Shown piece after piece: positions 1 to 7,361 of a DNA stretch of 15,889 nt. The notes below the pieces were generated by a model. The model saw only the letters and a list, made by a program, of their open reading frames with translations. It had not been told where the DNA came from and did not search any database. The stretch lies in NCBI GenBank assembly GCA_964392615.1, contig CAYMRB010000227.1, positions 1 to 15,889 on the forward strand, given 5' to 3'. Position 1 is the stretch's first letter. Each line of letters starts with the position of its first letter. This DNA is from CAYMRB01 sp964392615. Lineage in GTDB: Bacteria; Planctomycetota; UBA8108. A program made the position numbers and the translations under genes.

Positions 1-84
1 CGCGGGGGGGCGCGGCCCGGGGGGGGCGGGCGCGGGGCGGGGGCGGGCGGGGGGCGCCCCGGGGGGCGGGGCGGGGGGGGGGCG
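1..84. other. G/C-only low-complexity end, probable assembly artefact
   Basis: The first 84 bases contain no A or T and consist of irregular runs of G broken by single C or CGC. From base 85 the sequence abruptly returns to normal mixed composition with clear coding periodicity. The minus-strand reading frame of the lamin-tail protein stays open through this stretch only because it reads as Pro, Arg, Gly and Ala. Such a strand-asymmetric poly-G end is typical of short-read dark-cycle or poly-G error at a contig end. The translation from here should not be trusted, and bases 85-105 may also be slightly corrupted. Confidence 0.8.
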
Positions 85-3032
85 ACGAGTAAGACGACGA
101 CGCGCTGCCGGAGCGACTGGCCGGGAATCTGCGCGCTGTAGCGTCCGCGCTCGTCCGGGCCGACCATCGGCACGGCTTCGAGGCCGTCTTCGCCGAGATT
201 GCGCGGGTTGTTGCGGCTCCAGTAGAGCACGACGTCGCTGACGCCACCGGAGTCGGAGACCCGCGCGGTCACGGTGACCGGCGCATTCGCGGCTGGGAGC
301 GTCGGGTCCTGCGAGACCTTATCGATCACCGGGCCCGTGTTCGCATCGCCGTGCTGCGCGATATGACGCAGCGTGACGCTGTTGATCTCTCCGGGCGTGC
401 CGAGATTCCGCGGCACCTCGAAGCGGTGCGACTTCGGATAGTTGTGGTTGAAGCCACGCGTCACCATCGTTTGCGAGCCGACGACCCAACGACCTTGCAT
501 CGAGATGTGGTAGTCGGTCCGCGCGGCGAGGCTGCGAGAGGCGAGGGTGAGCTCGGTGCGGTTGACCTTGTAGTCGCCCTTCGCCTTGCCGATGAGCTTG
601 AACGACCCGCTGCCGGTCAGGACCTCGTTCGGATCCGACGTGCGGCCCGAGTTGACATGGGTTCCTTCGATCTTCCACTCGCCTGCGGCTGTCCCCGGGC
701 GGGGGCTATCGAGCAGGTTGATGCGGCCGTCCCGATTCGTGTCGGTCCGCGCGTTTCGAAGCGCCTCTTCGAAGTCGCCGTTGGGAATGACGCTCTCGCT
801 GTCCCGGACGACGAATTGCCCGACGGCCATCTCCGGAACGCACCGGACGTCGCCCGAGCTGATGCTCGAGTTGTGGCACTGCAGCGCCAGCACGTTGCGA
901 CCCGCGACGAGCAGGTGCCTGAACTCCTCGATGTCGATCTCGACGCGGTAGCGCTCGCGCGAGCTGCGCGCGCGAGACTCGAACGTGTCCTCGTAACCGG
1001 TCGGGCTCTCCTCGTCCGTGCGCATGTTCTCGACGGCGATGCGCTCGCCGTTCAAGTAGGCGATGCAGCCATCGTCGTACTCGACAATCAGCACGAGGCT
1101 GCGCTCCTCGAGAACGCTCAAGTCCTCGACCGTGAACTCGCGGCGCATATAGAACGAGAGGAAGTTGCGCCGCATGCGCAGCTCCTCGGGGAGCTCGTCG
1201 GAGTTGAGGTCGGTCCCCTCGTCATCCTCGCCGTATCCGATCGGAGATGTGCCGGCGAACCAACCGTTCTCATCGCCGTCGGCGAAGTCCGGCTGATACC
1301 ACGCGCTGATCGGATCCGACGGCGGCTGCGTACCACGGAAGATGCGAAACTCGTCGCCGACCGAGACAAACTCGGCATCCGGCACGAACACGATCTCGCG
1401 TTGCACCATGTTGATGTCGTCGACGATCGAGATTCCGCGCTGGTTCAGGTAGAGGTGGAACTCCTCCTCACCGCCCATGTACCGGCCGGTGTACTCGAGG
1501 TTCGTCACCGGGGCCTTGGAGGAGTCGTCGCTCGAGTCCCAAGCGCCCGCGACGTTGTTGTTCTGCGTCGCGTCGATGAGCTCCATCGACGACCCGCCGC
1601 CATCGGCCCACAGCGGCCACTGGCCACCGTCGTGATAGCGCACCGTGTCCGCGAGGCGACCCGTCGCGTCTCGCAGGTTGACGCGTTCGCCGTCATCGCG
1701 AAGTCGGCCGAAGTTGTCGACGTCCTCCGGCGTCTCGGGGCCGAAGACCTGTTCTGCGCCCAGGCCGTACGTCTCGACGATGTACTGCGGATCCTTCGCG
1801 ACGACGAGGTAGCTGCCGGGTTCCATGACCACGCCGAGAGGAAACGTGTAGTTGACGCCCCTCGCGAAACGCCAGCCGCCGATGTCGATCGCGCGGTCGG
1901 GGCTGCGGTTGTAGAGCTCGACGAACTCCATGTATGCGACGTCCTCGCCGACCTCGCCGTGGATCGGGTGGTAGAGGATCTCGTTGATCACGATGTCCGA
2001 CTCGACCACGACCTCGTTCGCGGCGCCTCGTGTCGGCGTCGCGCGGTCGGCCCAGTCCTCATCGCCGTCGGGGAGCCGGGCCTCGCTCTCATCCTGAGCT
2101 TCGGGGCGGAAGATGTACGCGTCGACGACGACACCGCCTTCGGGTGCGACGAGCGCGACGAAGCGCCGGGCCGCGTCGCCCTCGACCTCGGCCAGCGGCG
2201 AGAAGTCGAGGCCGAGGTCGGTCTCCGTGAACGCGAGCCAGCCGCGAGGGGGAATCACCGTGCCGACGGCCAACTGGGCCTTCTCGGGCACCGCGCGATC
2301 GTCGGTGAGGTAGTAGCCGGACAGGTCGACCGCCGTCGTGCTCCTGTTGAACAGCTCGATCCAGCGCGGGCCGTCGGTCCAGAGGAGTCCCTCGTTGATC
2401 ACGACGGGGCTGGCTTCGGTCGTCTCGTTCTCGCGTCCGGGCGAGCCGCCGAGTTCGGCGCTGGTGGCCCAGGAGTCGGGGTCGTCCGGCTCGAGGTACG
2501 GATCGCGCAATGCGAGCGAGTGTCCGGCGCCGTCCGCACCGGCCGGCCATTTGCCGCGGTCGTTGTAGCGCACTCGCGCCGCCACGACGCCATTCTGCTC
2601 CGAGATCTCGACCGCCTCGCCGCCGTTGGCGAGCGCGCAGCCGCCGGCGTCACCGCACGCGGCCCAATCGCCGATCGCGTTGTCGATGCCGTAGACCTCG
2701 CGGATGCGGGCGGCGTCGGCGCAGACGACGAGGTAGTCGCCTCCGTCCATCCAGGTCCCGGGCGGGAACGTGAAGTTGACGCCGCGGGAGAAGTACCAGC
2801 CGGAGATATCGAGCGGCGCCGGCGTGGTGTTGTGGACCTCGACGAACTCGAGATCCTGCCCGCCGCCGGCGGGGTGGTACTGGATCTCCGTAATGACGAG
2901 GATCCCGGCGTTCTGAGCGCGCAGCGTGCCGGGGGCCGTCGCGAGAAGGCAGGCTGCTACGCAGAGGAGCGCAGCGAGCGAAGAGCGGCGGCGGCTCGGC
3001 GAGGCGGTGGAGGCGGTCTTCACTGTATTCAT
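1..3032 (-). CDS. Large exported protein with three lamin tail domains (C-terminus cut off)
   Basis: Secreted or cell-surface protein, at least about 980 residues, running off the left edge. From the ATG at 3032 the N-terminus is a signal peptide: RRR at 14-16, then a hydrophobic core LAALLCVAACLLA, with likely cleavage after LRA (residue 39). Three lamin-tail-like immunoglobulin folds follow at about 44-175, 206-330 and 341-490. Each opens with a strand such as ITEIQYHP, VINEGLLW or VINEILYHP, and each has an E-F/L-V-E-L-Y/H-N strand and a GW/GY-Y-x-F/L-x turn. Residues 578-730 resemble a galactose-binding jelly roll (YLNGERIAVENM, NVLALQCHN). An EF-hand or dockerin-like loop sits at 764-775 (D764, N766, D768, G769, I771, D775), and an Ig-like segment begins near 900. 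In planctomycetes this architecture commonly continues into a CotH-kinase domain, which would lie beyond the edge. AGGGGA lies directly against the ATG; the in-frame GTG at 3023 is better spaced from it. Function unknown; adhesion or surface scaffolding is an inference. Confidence 0.85.
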   Translation of the reverse strand, partial: MNTVKTASTASPSRRRSSLAALLCVAACLLATAPGTLRAQNAGILVITEIQYHPAGGGQDLEFVEVHNTTPAPLDISGWYFSRGVNFTFPPGTWMDGGDYLVVCADAARIREVYGIDNAIGDWAACGDAGGCALANGGEAVEISEQNGVVAARVRYNDRGKWPAGADGAGHSLALRDPYLEPDDPDSWATSAELGGSPGRENETTEASPVVINEGLLWTDGPRWIELFNRSTTAVDLSGYYLTDDRAVPEKAQLAVGTVIPPRGWLAFTETDLGLDFSPLAEVEGDAARRFVALVAPEGGVVVDAYIFRPEAQDESEARLPDGDEDWADRATPTRGAANEVVVESDIVINEILYHPIHGEVGEDVAYMEFVELYNRSPDRAIDIGGWRFARGVNYTFPLGVVMEPGSYLVVAKDPQYIVETYGLGAEQVFGPETPEDVDNFGRLRDDGERVNLRDATGRLADTVRYHDGGQWPLWADGGGSSMELIDATQNNNVAGAWDSSDDSSKAPVTNLEYTGRYMGGEEEFHLYLNQRGISIVDDINMVQREIVFVPDAEFVSVGDEFRIFRGTQPPSDPISAWYQPDFADGDENGWFAGTSPIGYGEDDEGTDLNSDELPEELRMRRNFLSFYMRREFTVEDLSVLEERSLVLIVEYDDGCIAYLNGERIAVENMRTDEESPTGYEDTFESRARSSRERYRVEIDIEEFRHLLVAGRNVLALQCHNSSISSGDVRCVPEMAVGQFVVRDSESVIPNGDFEEALRNARTDTNRDGRINLLDSPRPGTAAGEWKIEGTHVNSGRTSDPNEVLTGSGSFKLIGKAKGDYKVNRTELTLASRSLAARTDYHISMQGRWVVGSQTMVTRGFNHNYPKSHRFEVPRNLGTPGEINSVTLRHIAQHGDANTGPVIDKVSQDPTLPAANAPVTVTARVSDSGGVSDVVLYWSRNNPRNLGEDGLEAVPMVGPDERGRYSAQIPGQSLRQRVVVLLVAPPPPRPPGRPPPAPAPRPPPPGRAPP

Positions 3033-3310
3033 TCCCCTGTGGAATCCGTCATTCGGGCCCGCAGCGTCGATTCTACCGGCCGCGGCACTCAAAGCGGGCA
3101 CGTCCGAACCATGTGGTGACGGGGCGGCCTAGTGCGCCGCTCGGGACCTGCGCCATGCGCTGTCACCGCTCACTCCCCGAGCGGTCAGGAGGACCCGACG
3201 GCCCTCGATCCCGACCGATGAGACCCCGAGGGGCGATCTATCCGTCTCCCTACCGAAGCGCACGGCTGCGGGAGCCATGCATGCACGACCTCCGAGCCCG
3301 CGAACGCGCA

Positions 3311-3340
3311 ATTCTAGACGTGCAGAGACGGCCAAGTCAA
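3311..3340 (-). promoter_or_regulatory. Sigma70-like promoter for the lamin-tail protein gene
   Basis: On the minus strand TTGACT (3340-3335) is followed by an 18-base spacer and TAGAAT (3316-3311). Each hexamer matches the sigma70 consensus at five of six positions, which stands out against the high GC content here. Transcription would start near 3304 and give a leader of about 270 bases before the ATG at 3032. Prediction from sequence only; planctomycete promoter consensus may differ. Confidence 0.5.
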
Positions 3341-3437
3341 TGGGCTCAGCCGGTCGTGGCCGGGGTCCAGGCTTTCGCGTTCAGGTCGGAATCGGCACGC
3401 CGGCAGCCGAGTCGAGGCGACCCGCGAACGGGGAGCG

Positions 3438-3510
3438 TTTTCGGAACTTCCGTTGCTGCCCGGACTTCCGAAAAAGTGGCGGCCAAAAAAGACGCTGCCC
3501 CGAAGTTCCC
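3438..3510. repeat. Cluster of TTCCG/CGGAA palindromes, candidate operator
   Basis: A perfect 9-base inverted repeat, TTTTCGGAA (3438-3446) and TTCCGAAAA (3466-3474), is separated by 19 bases. Nested within it are two smaller palindromes: CGGAACTTCCG (3442-3452, arms CGGAA/TTCCG) and CGGACTTCCG (3461-3470). A third, degenerate copy, CCGAAGTTCCC (3500-3510), overlaps the candidate -35 region of the kinase gene; its GAAGTTCC core is the exact reverse complement of GGAACTTC at 3443-3450. Centres lie about 18 and 40 bases apart, so the copies sit on roughly similar helix faces. This looks like binding sites for a dimeric regulator, though an RNA hairpin is also possible. No regulator gene is visible nearby. 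Confidence 0.5.
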
Positions 3511-3534
3511 TTTTGCATCCTGCGGGGCTACAAT
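3506..3534 (+). promoter_or_regulatory. Weak candidate promoter for the kinase/SUMF gene
   Basis: TACAAT at 3529-3534 matches the -10 consensus at five of six positions. The hexamer 17 bases upstream is TTCCCT (3506-3511), a poor -35 that overlaps the third palindrome copy. A weak -35 lying under an operator-like repeat would fit a regulated, possibly activator-dependent promoter. A start near 3541 would leave a leader of about 200 bases before the proposed GTG at 3750. Confidence 0.3.
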
Positions 3535-3749
3535 CGGTCCTCTGAGCGGCGGCACTCCTTCGCCTCGGGACTCGGCCGGAGGTCGCTGCGTAGCGTAAGC
3601 TGTGATGTGAAGAGAGCTTGCGTCGTAGAACACGGGCGTGTCCTGACTTGACCAGGAAGCGGCCCGTAACCCCCGCGGACGTCGTGCAATTGGACGGCGG
3701 GTGTGGCGTCGCGCGGGTGGGAGGTTGGCGGGACGAAGAGAGTTGCCCC

Positions 3750-6700
3750 GTGGTCGCGGAAAACCCTGACGACAGACGACAGCCTGAGCTCGCCGCCTCC
3801 GCCCCTGGCCCGGAGGCGATGGACGGCTCCGATGGTGGCTGCGTCGAGACGCGCGTCGAGGAGGGGAGCAGCGTCGATCCCCTCGGCGAGACGCGCACGC
3901 AGCACGACACCGTCGGCGCGGTCGACACGGACACGCCGGACTTCGACGAGCACGCGGCGCGCGTCTGGCGGGACGGCAGCGTGGTCGCCGACCGGTTCCG
4001 CATCATCCGCCAGATCGGGCAGGGCGGCATGGGGCACGTCTACCTCGCCCAGGACGAGGCGCTCAAGCGGATACCGCAGGAGATTCTCTTCGACCTCGAC
4101 GCGCGCGACGACCTGCGCCAGGAGGCCAACCGGCTTCTCGACCTGGCGCACGACAACATCGTCCGCGTCCACACGTACTACGATGGGCCGACGTGGCCGT
4201 TCTTCGCGATGGAGTTCCTCGAGGGGCCGACGCTCAAGCAGCTGCTGCGCGATCGGCGCGCCGAGGAGCGCACGTTCTCCGTCGAGGAGATCCTCGAGAT
4301 CGCGCGCCAGGTCGGCGACGGCCTGGCCTACGCCCACTCGCACAACGTCGTCCACCGCGACCTGAAGCCGGCGAATGTCATGCTGGCGCGCCTGCCCGAA
4401 GGCGACCTCGACGGCGACGACCTGATCAAGATCACCGACTTCGGCATCTCACGCGTCGTCGCGGACGGCACGCTGCGGCAGACCGGCCGGCGCAGCGGGA
4501 CGCTCCCGTACATGAGCCCCGAGCAGTTTCGGGGCGAGCCGGCCACACCGCGTGGCGACGTCTACTCGTTCGCCTGCACGCTCTACGAGATGGCCAGCGG
4601 CTCGCCGCCGTTCTACACGGGCGACATCGGCTACCAGATCCTCAACATCCTGCCGCGACCGCTCGACAATCTACCGAAGCGCGTCGGCGACGTGATCCTC
4701 ACCGGGCTCGCGAAGGATCCGGACCACCGCTTCGAGTCGGTCGAGGACCTTGTCGGTGCGCTCGAGGGGCGCGTGCCCGTACCGGTGCACCGTTCGTATC
4801 GGAGGGTCGCGGCGACGATCGGGAAGATGGCGAGTGCGGTCATGGTCGCGGTCGCGATCTGGCTGGTCGCGTACGTGTCGGGGCGAACCGACAATACCAG
4901 CACGGCGCAGCCGTCACGCGAGAGCGTGGGGCCGCCGACGATGGTCACGCGGACCTCGATCGAGGAGAAGCACGACCGCGCACGTTTCGGCGAGTGGCTG
5001 CGCGGCGCGCTCGATGAGCAGCTGCCGCCGACGGTCGGTCGCGATTTCGGCGCGCTGTCTGCCGTGGCGCCGCGGTTGACGTTCGAGCTCGAGTTTCGCG
5101 AGGCCGACGCGCCGCGAGGGGCGTCGTATCTGTCGCGGCTCGTATTCGTTCGCGAGCGAGCCGATGGCGACGGCGTGATGACGCAGCGCAAGACCCGCGG
5201 CGCGTCGAACGGCGGCGTCTGGACGTTCACGTTTCTCGACGTCGCGGCGGGCGAGTACGTGCTCAGCGCGCATGTCGAGCGCGACCTCGACCTTCACGTC
5301 CTACCGGAGTTCGCCGTCTTCTCGGGACGCGGCCTCGTCGTTGACCTGACACCGCCGGTGTTCGACATCGCGGCGGTACGGCCTGGCCTCCTCGTCGACG
5401 ATGAGCTGATGGGCGAGCCGCGCTTCGTCACGTTTGACAACTCGTTCGAGTTTCGCATCGTCGGTCTGTCCGCGGACGAGGGGATCGCGGGGGCATTCGT
5501 TCAGGCTGTCTCGCGGCTCGGTAAGGCCGACAAGCAGCGCGTCCACGACTTGACGCGCTTCTCGGTGTCGCTTCCGCAGCCTGGTGTGCCGAAGACGCTT
5601 CTCATCTCGACGTTCGACCACTCGGGGAACGACAGCCAGGACCGCGAGTTCGTGGTTCTACGCCGGTTCCTGCAGCTCGATCGGTTCGTCGCGACGGGGA
5701 ATCGAGCCGCCGTCGTCGACGTCGAGGGGCACTATCGCGTCGAGGGCGATGTCCTTCCGAAGCTCGTGTTCTGGGTCAATGGCGCGCGAGTCGACGTCGA
5801 GGCGACGCTCGGCGGGCCGGACGGCGAGCCCGTGCCGGGGACGGTCGGTGGGGACGACGACACTCCGCTGCGGACCGTCGCGTTTGCCGCGAAGGTGCCG
5901 GTCGATCGCGCGACGAACACGATCGAGGTGCGTTTTCTGCTCGGCGACGAGGCGAAGGGCTTCGGCTCGGGTGGGACGATTCCGTCGGTCTCGCTGCACG
6001 CGCCGGACATCGAGCTCGAGGTCGTCGGCTACGAGGCGCCGGAGATCGGCCCGGGACCGCGCGACGAGTCCGACGGGCCGGACGCAGATGCCGGTGGAGC
6101 GGTTCTCGCCGCCGACGGCATGTCGCGCACGGTCTACACCAACGAGAGTCGAGTGACGATCCGCGGCACGGTCGACGACTACTTCCCGGAGCTCGGGGTC
6201 GTGCTCGTGCTGCAGTCGTCCGAGCGTGCGGGAACGCGCACCGTCGTCCTCGAGCCGGCGGGCTCCGTTGCGATGTTCAGCGAGGAGCTCGAGTTGCCGC
6301 CCGGGCTGACGACGACCGTCAGCGTCGAGTGCTACTTCAACAGCCCGACGGAGTCGTTGGCCGGCGCGCCGGAGCCGCTGGCGATCGTCAGCGACGTCGA
6401 GCCGCCCAGCGGGCGCATCGCGTTCTCGAAGGACGGCGACCAAGTCGTCGCGAGCATCCACGCGGAGGAGCGGCTGAGCGCGCTTCGCGGGCGTGTCGGA
6501 TTGGGCGCGTGGACGCCGCTGGCGGCCGAGGGCCGCGAGGAGGCGGGTTCGGTGATCTATACCTGGCGCTTCGCGGATCCTCGGGCGAGGACCAGCGTCG
6601 CCGTCGAGTTGACCGACATCGCGGGGAACACGAAAGAGGTGCCGGGGCTGTACATGCCCGCGAGCGTCGCGGCCGACACGGCCGCTGCGTCGCCCACGTT

Positions 6701-7361
6701 GCGGCCGCGCATCTTCCGTTCGCCGTTCCTGCGGCGCCACGGGATGAGCTTCGTGACGTGTGGTGTGACCGGACTCGAGATGGGCACGACGGAGGTTCCC
6801 GAGGCGGTCTGGTTCGAGTTCCTCGAGGACACCGGCCTGCGAGACGAGGATGCCGGCCCCGCGACGCGAGGTCACCCGATGGTCCTCAACGACGCTCCGG
6901 TCAAGTGGGTCCGGCGTTTCGTCAAGTGGTTCGAGGCGCAAGCGGAGGACGGTTACGCGTATCACGTGCCGACCGTCGACGAGTGGACGATGGCGTTCGC
7001 CGGAGTGGACAGTCGAGACGACGCATACGAGGAGATCTCCCGCTGGTTCCAGGAGGAGTTCGAGTTCTCGAGCGGCCAGGCGCCCCGCTACGGGCTGAAC
7101 GTCGCGTCGCCGATCGGTTCGCGTCCGCGCAACGCGACGCCGACCCGTCTTCTCGACATGGAGTCGAACGTCCAGGAGCTCGTGTATGACCGCCAGGGGC
7201 TGGAGGCGGTGATCGGCGGCAACAATCAGCACGACAATCGGGCGAAGATCGAGCGGGCGTGTCGGACGCCTCGAGCGCTCGATCGAGACCACCAGGAGCT
7301 TCTCGGGCGGCTCACGGGCCTGAGGCTTTGTCGACGACCGACGACGACGCGGGGATCGTGA
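3750..7361 (+). CDS. Ser/Thr protein kinase - TM - Ig-like - SUMF fusion protein
   Basis: About 1,203 residues from the GTG at 3750; alternatives are ATG 3819 and, less likely, TTG 3618. Residues ~80-345 are a bacterial Hanks-type kinase: glycine loop GQGGMG (90-95), alpha-C Glu125 (LRQEANRLLDL), catalytic HRDLKPAN with D204 and N209, DFG 230-232, and MSPE 255-258 in place of APE. The usual LxRxVALK segment is missing: the chain runs LAQDEALKRIPQEI, so either K106 serves as the ATP lysine on a beta2-beta3 hairpin about six residues short, or that lysine is lost. One membrane helix lies at ~358-378 (ASAVMVAVAIWLVAYVSG). The outside part has several Ig-like sandwiches (VVDLTPPVFDI, VSDVEPPSGRI, VELTDIAGN) and a C-terminal SUMF/FGE-like domain (~990-1197: TEVPEAVWFEFL, APVKWV, YHVPTVDEWTMAF, TGLRLC). 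The paired catalytic cysteines of true formylglycine enzymes are absent. It overlaps the next gene by four bases. Probably a transmembrane sensor or coupling protein; substrate unknown. Confidence 0.85.
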   Translation: MVAENPDDRRQPELAASAPGPEAMDGSDGGCVETRVEEGSSVDPLGETRTQHDTVGAVDTDTPDFDEHAARVWRDGSVVADRFRIIRQIGQGGMGHVYLAQDEALKRIPQEILFDLDARDDLRQEANRLLDLAHDNIVRVHTYYDGPTWPFFAMEFLEGPTLKQLLRDRRAEERTFSVEEILEIARQVGDGLAYAHSHNVVHRDLKPANVMLARLPEGDLDGDDLIKITDFGISRVVADGTLRQTGRRSGTLPYMSPEQFRGEPATPRGDVYSFACTLYEMASGSPPFYTGDIGYQILNILPRPLDNLPKRVGDVILTGLAKDPDHRFESVEDLVGALEGRVPVPVHRSYRRVAATIGKMASAVMVAVAIWLVAYVSGRTDNTSTAQPSRESVGPPTMVTRTSIEEKHDRARFGEWLRGALDEQLPPTVGRDFGALSAVAPRLTFELEFREADAPRGASYLSRLVFVRERADGDGVMTQRKTRGASNGGVWTFTFLDVAAGEYVLSAHVERDLDLHVLPEFAVFSGRGLVVDLTPPVFDIAAVRPGLLVDDELMGEPRFVTFDNSFEFRIVGLSADEGIAGAFVQAVSRLGKADKQRVHDLTRFSVSLPQPGVPKTLLISTFDHSGNDSQDREFVVLRRFLQLDRFVATGNRAAVVDVEGHYRVEGDVLPKLVFWVNGARVDVEATLGGPDGEPVPGTVGGDDDTPLRTVAFAAKVPVDRATNTIEVRFLLGDEAKGFGSGGTIPSVSLHAPDIELEVVGYEAPEIGPGPRDESDGPDADAGGAVLAADGMSRTVYTNESRVTIRGTVDDYFPELGVVLVLQSSERAGTRTVVLEPAGSVAMFSEELELPPGLTTTVSVECYFNSPTESLAGAPEPLAIVSDVEPPSGRIAFSKDGDQVVASIHAEERLSALRGRVGLGAWTPLAAEGREEAGSVIYTWRFADPRARTSVAVELTDIAGNTKEVPGLYMPASVAADTAAASPTLRPRIFRSPFLRRHGMSFVTCGVTGLEMGTTEVPEAVWFEFLEDTGLRDEDAGPATRGHPMVLNDAPVKWVRRFVKWFEAQAEDGYAYHVPTVDEWTMAFAGVDSRDDAYEEISRWFQEEFEFSSGQAPRYGLNVASPIGSRPRNATPTRLLDMESNVQELVYDRQGLEAVIGGNNQHDNRAKIERACRTPRALDRDHQELLGRLTGLRLCRRPTTTRGS

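Larger units (their letters stand above)
3033..3749. other. Divergent intergenic region, no convincing gene
   Basis: About 700 bases separate the minus-strand lamin-tail gene from the plus-strand kinase gene. Short open frames exist on both strands but lack coding-like third-position bias, ribosome sites and recognisable products. The region holds a left-facing promoter (3311-3340), a palindrome cluster (3438-3510), two A-runs (3471-3475 and 3485-3490) that are locally AT-rich, and a weak right-facing promoter (3506-3534). In 3618-3749 the kinase frame is open from a TTG, but codon use there (AGA, ACA, TTG, AGG, GTA) is unlike the gene body, so it is treated as leader. Confidence 0.6.

Noticed and set aside
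351..3119. A 922-codon open frame on the plus strand
   Set aside because: It is antisense to a protein with a signal peptide and three recognisable lamin tail domains; its product is Arg/Val/Ala/Asp-rich with no domain and no ribosome site. Long antisense frames are expected at this GC content.
3113..3617. Short open frames in the divergent spacer as small genes
   Set aside because: No ribosome site, no coding-like third-position bias, and they overlap promoter and palindrome elements.
5658..7292. A 544-codon open frame on the minus strand
   Set aside because: Antisense to the Ig-like and SUMF part of the kinase gene; the product is charge-rich with no fold signature.
7200..7361. SUMF C-terminus as a diversity-generating retroelement target (AAC/AAT codons at 7219-7242)
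   Set aside because: C-type-lectin-like folds are known targets, but there is no reverse transcriptase, template repeat or second near-copy in the window, and the codon cluster is too small.
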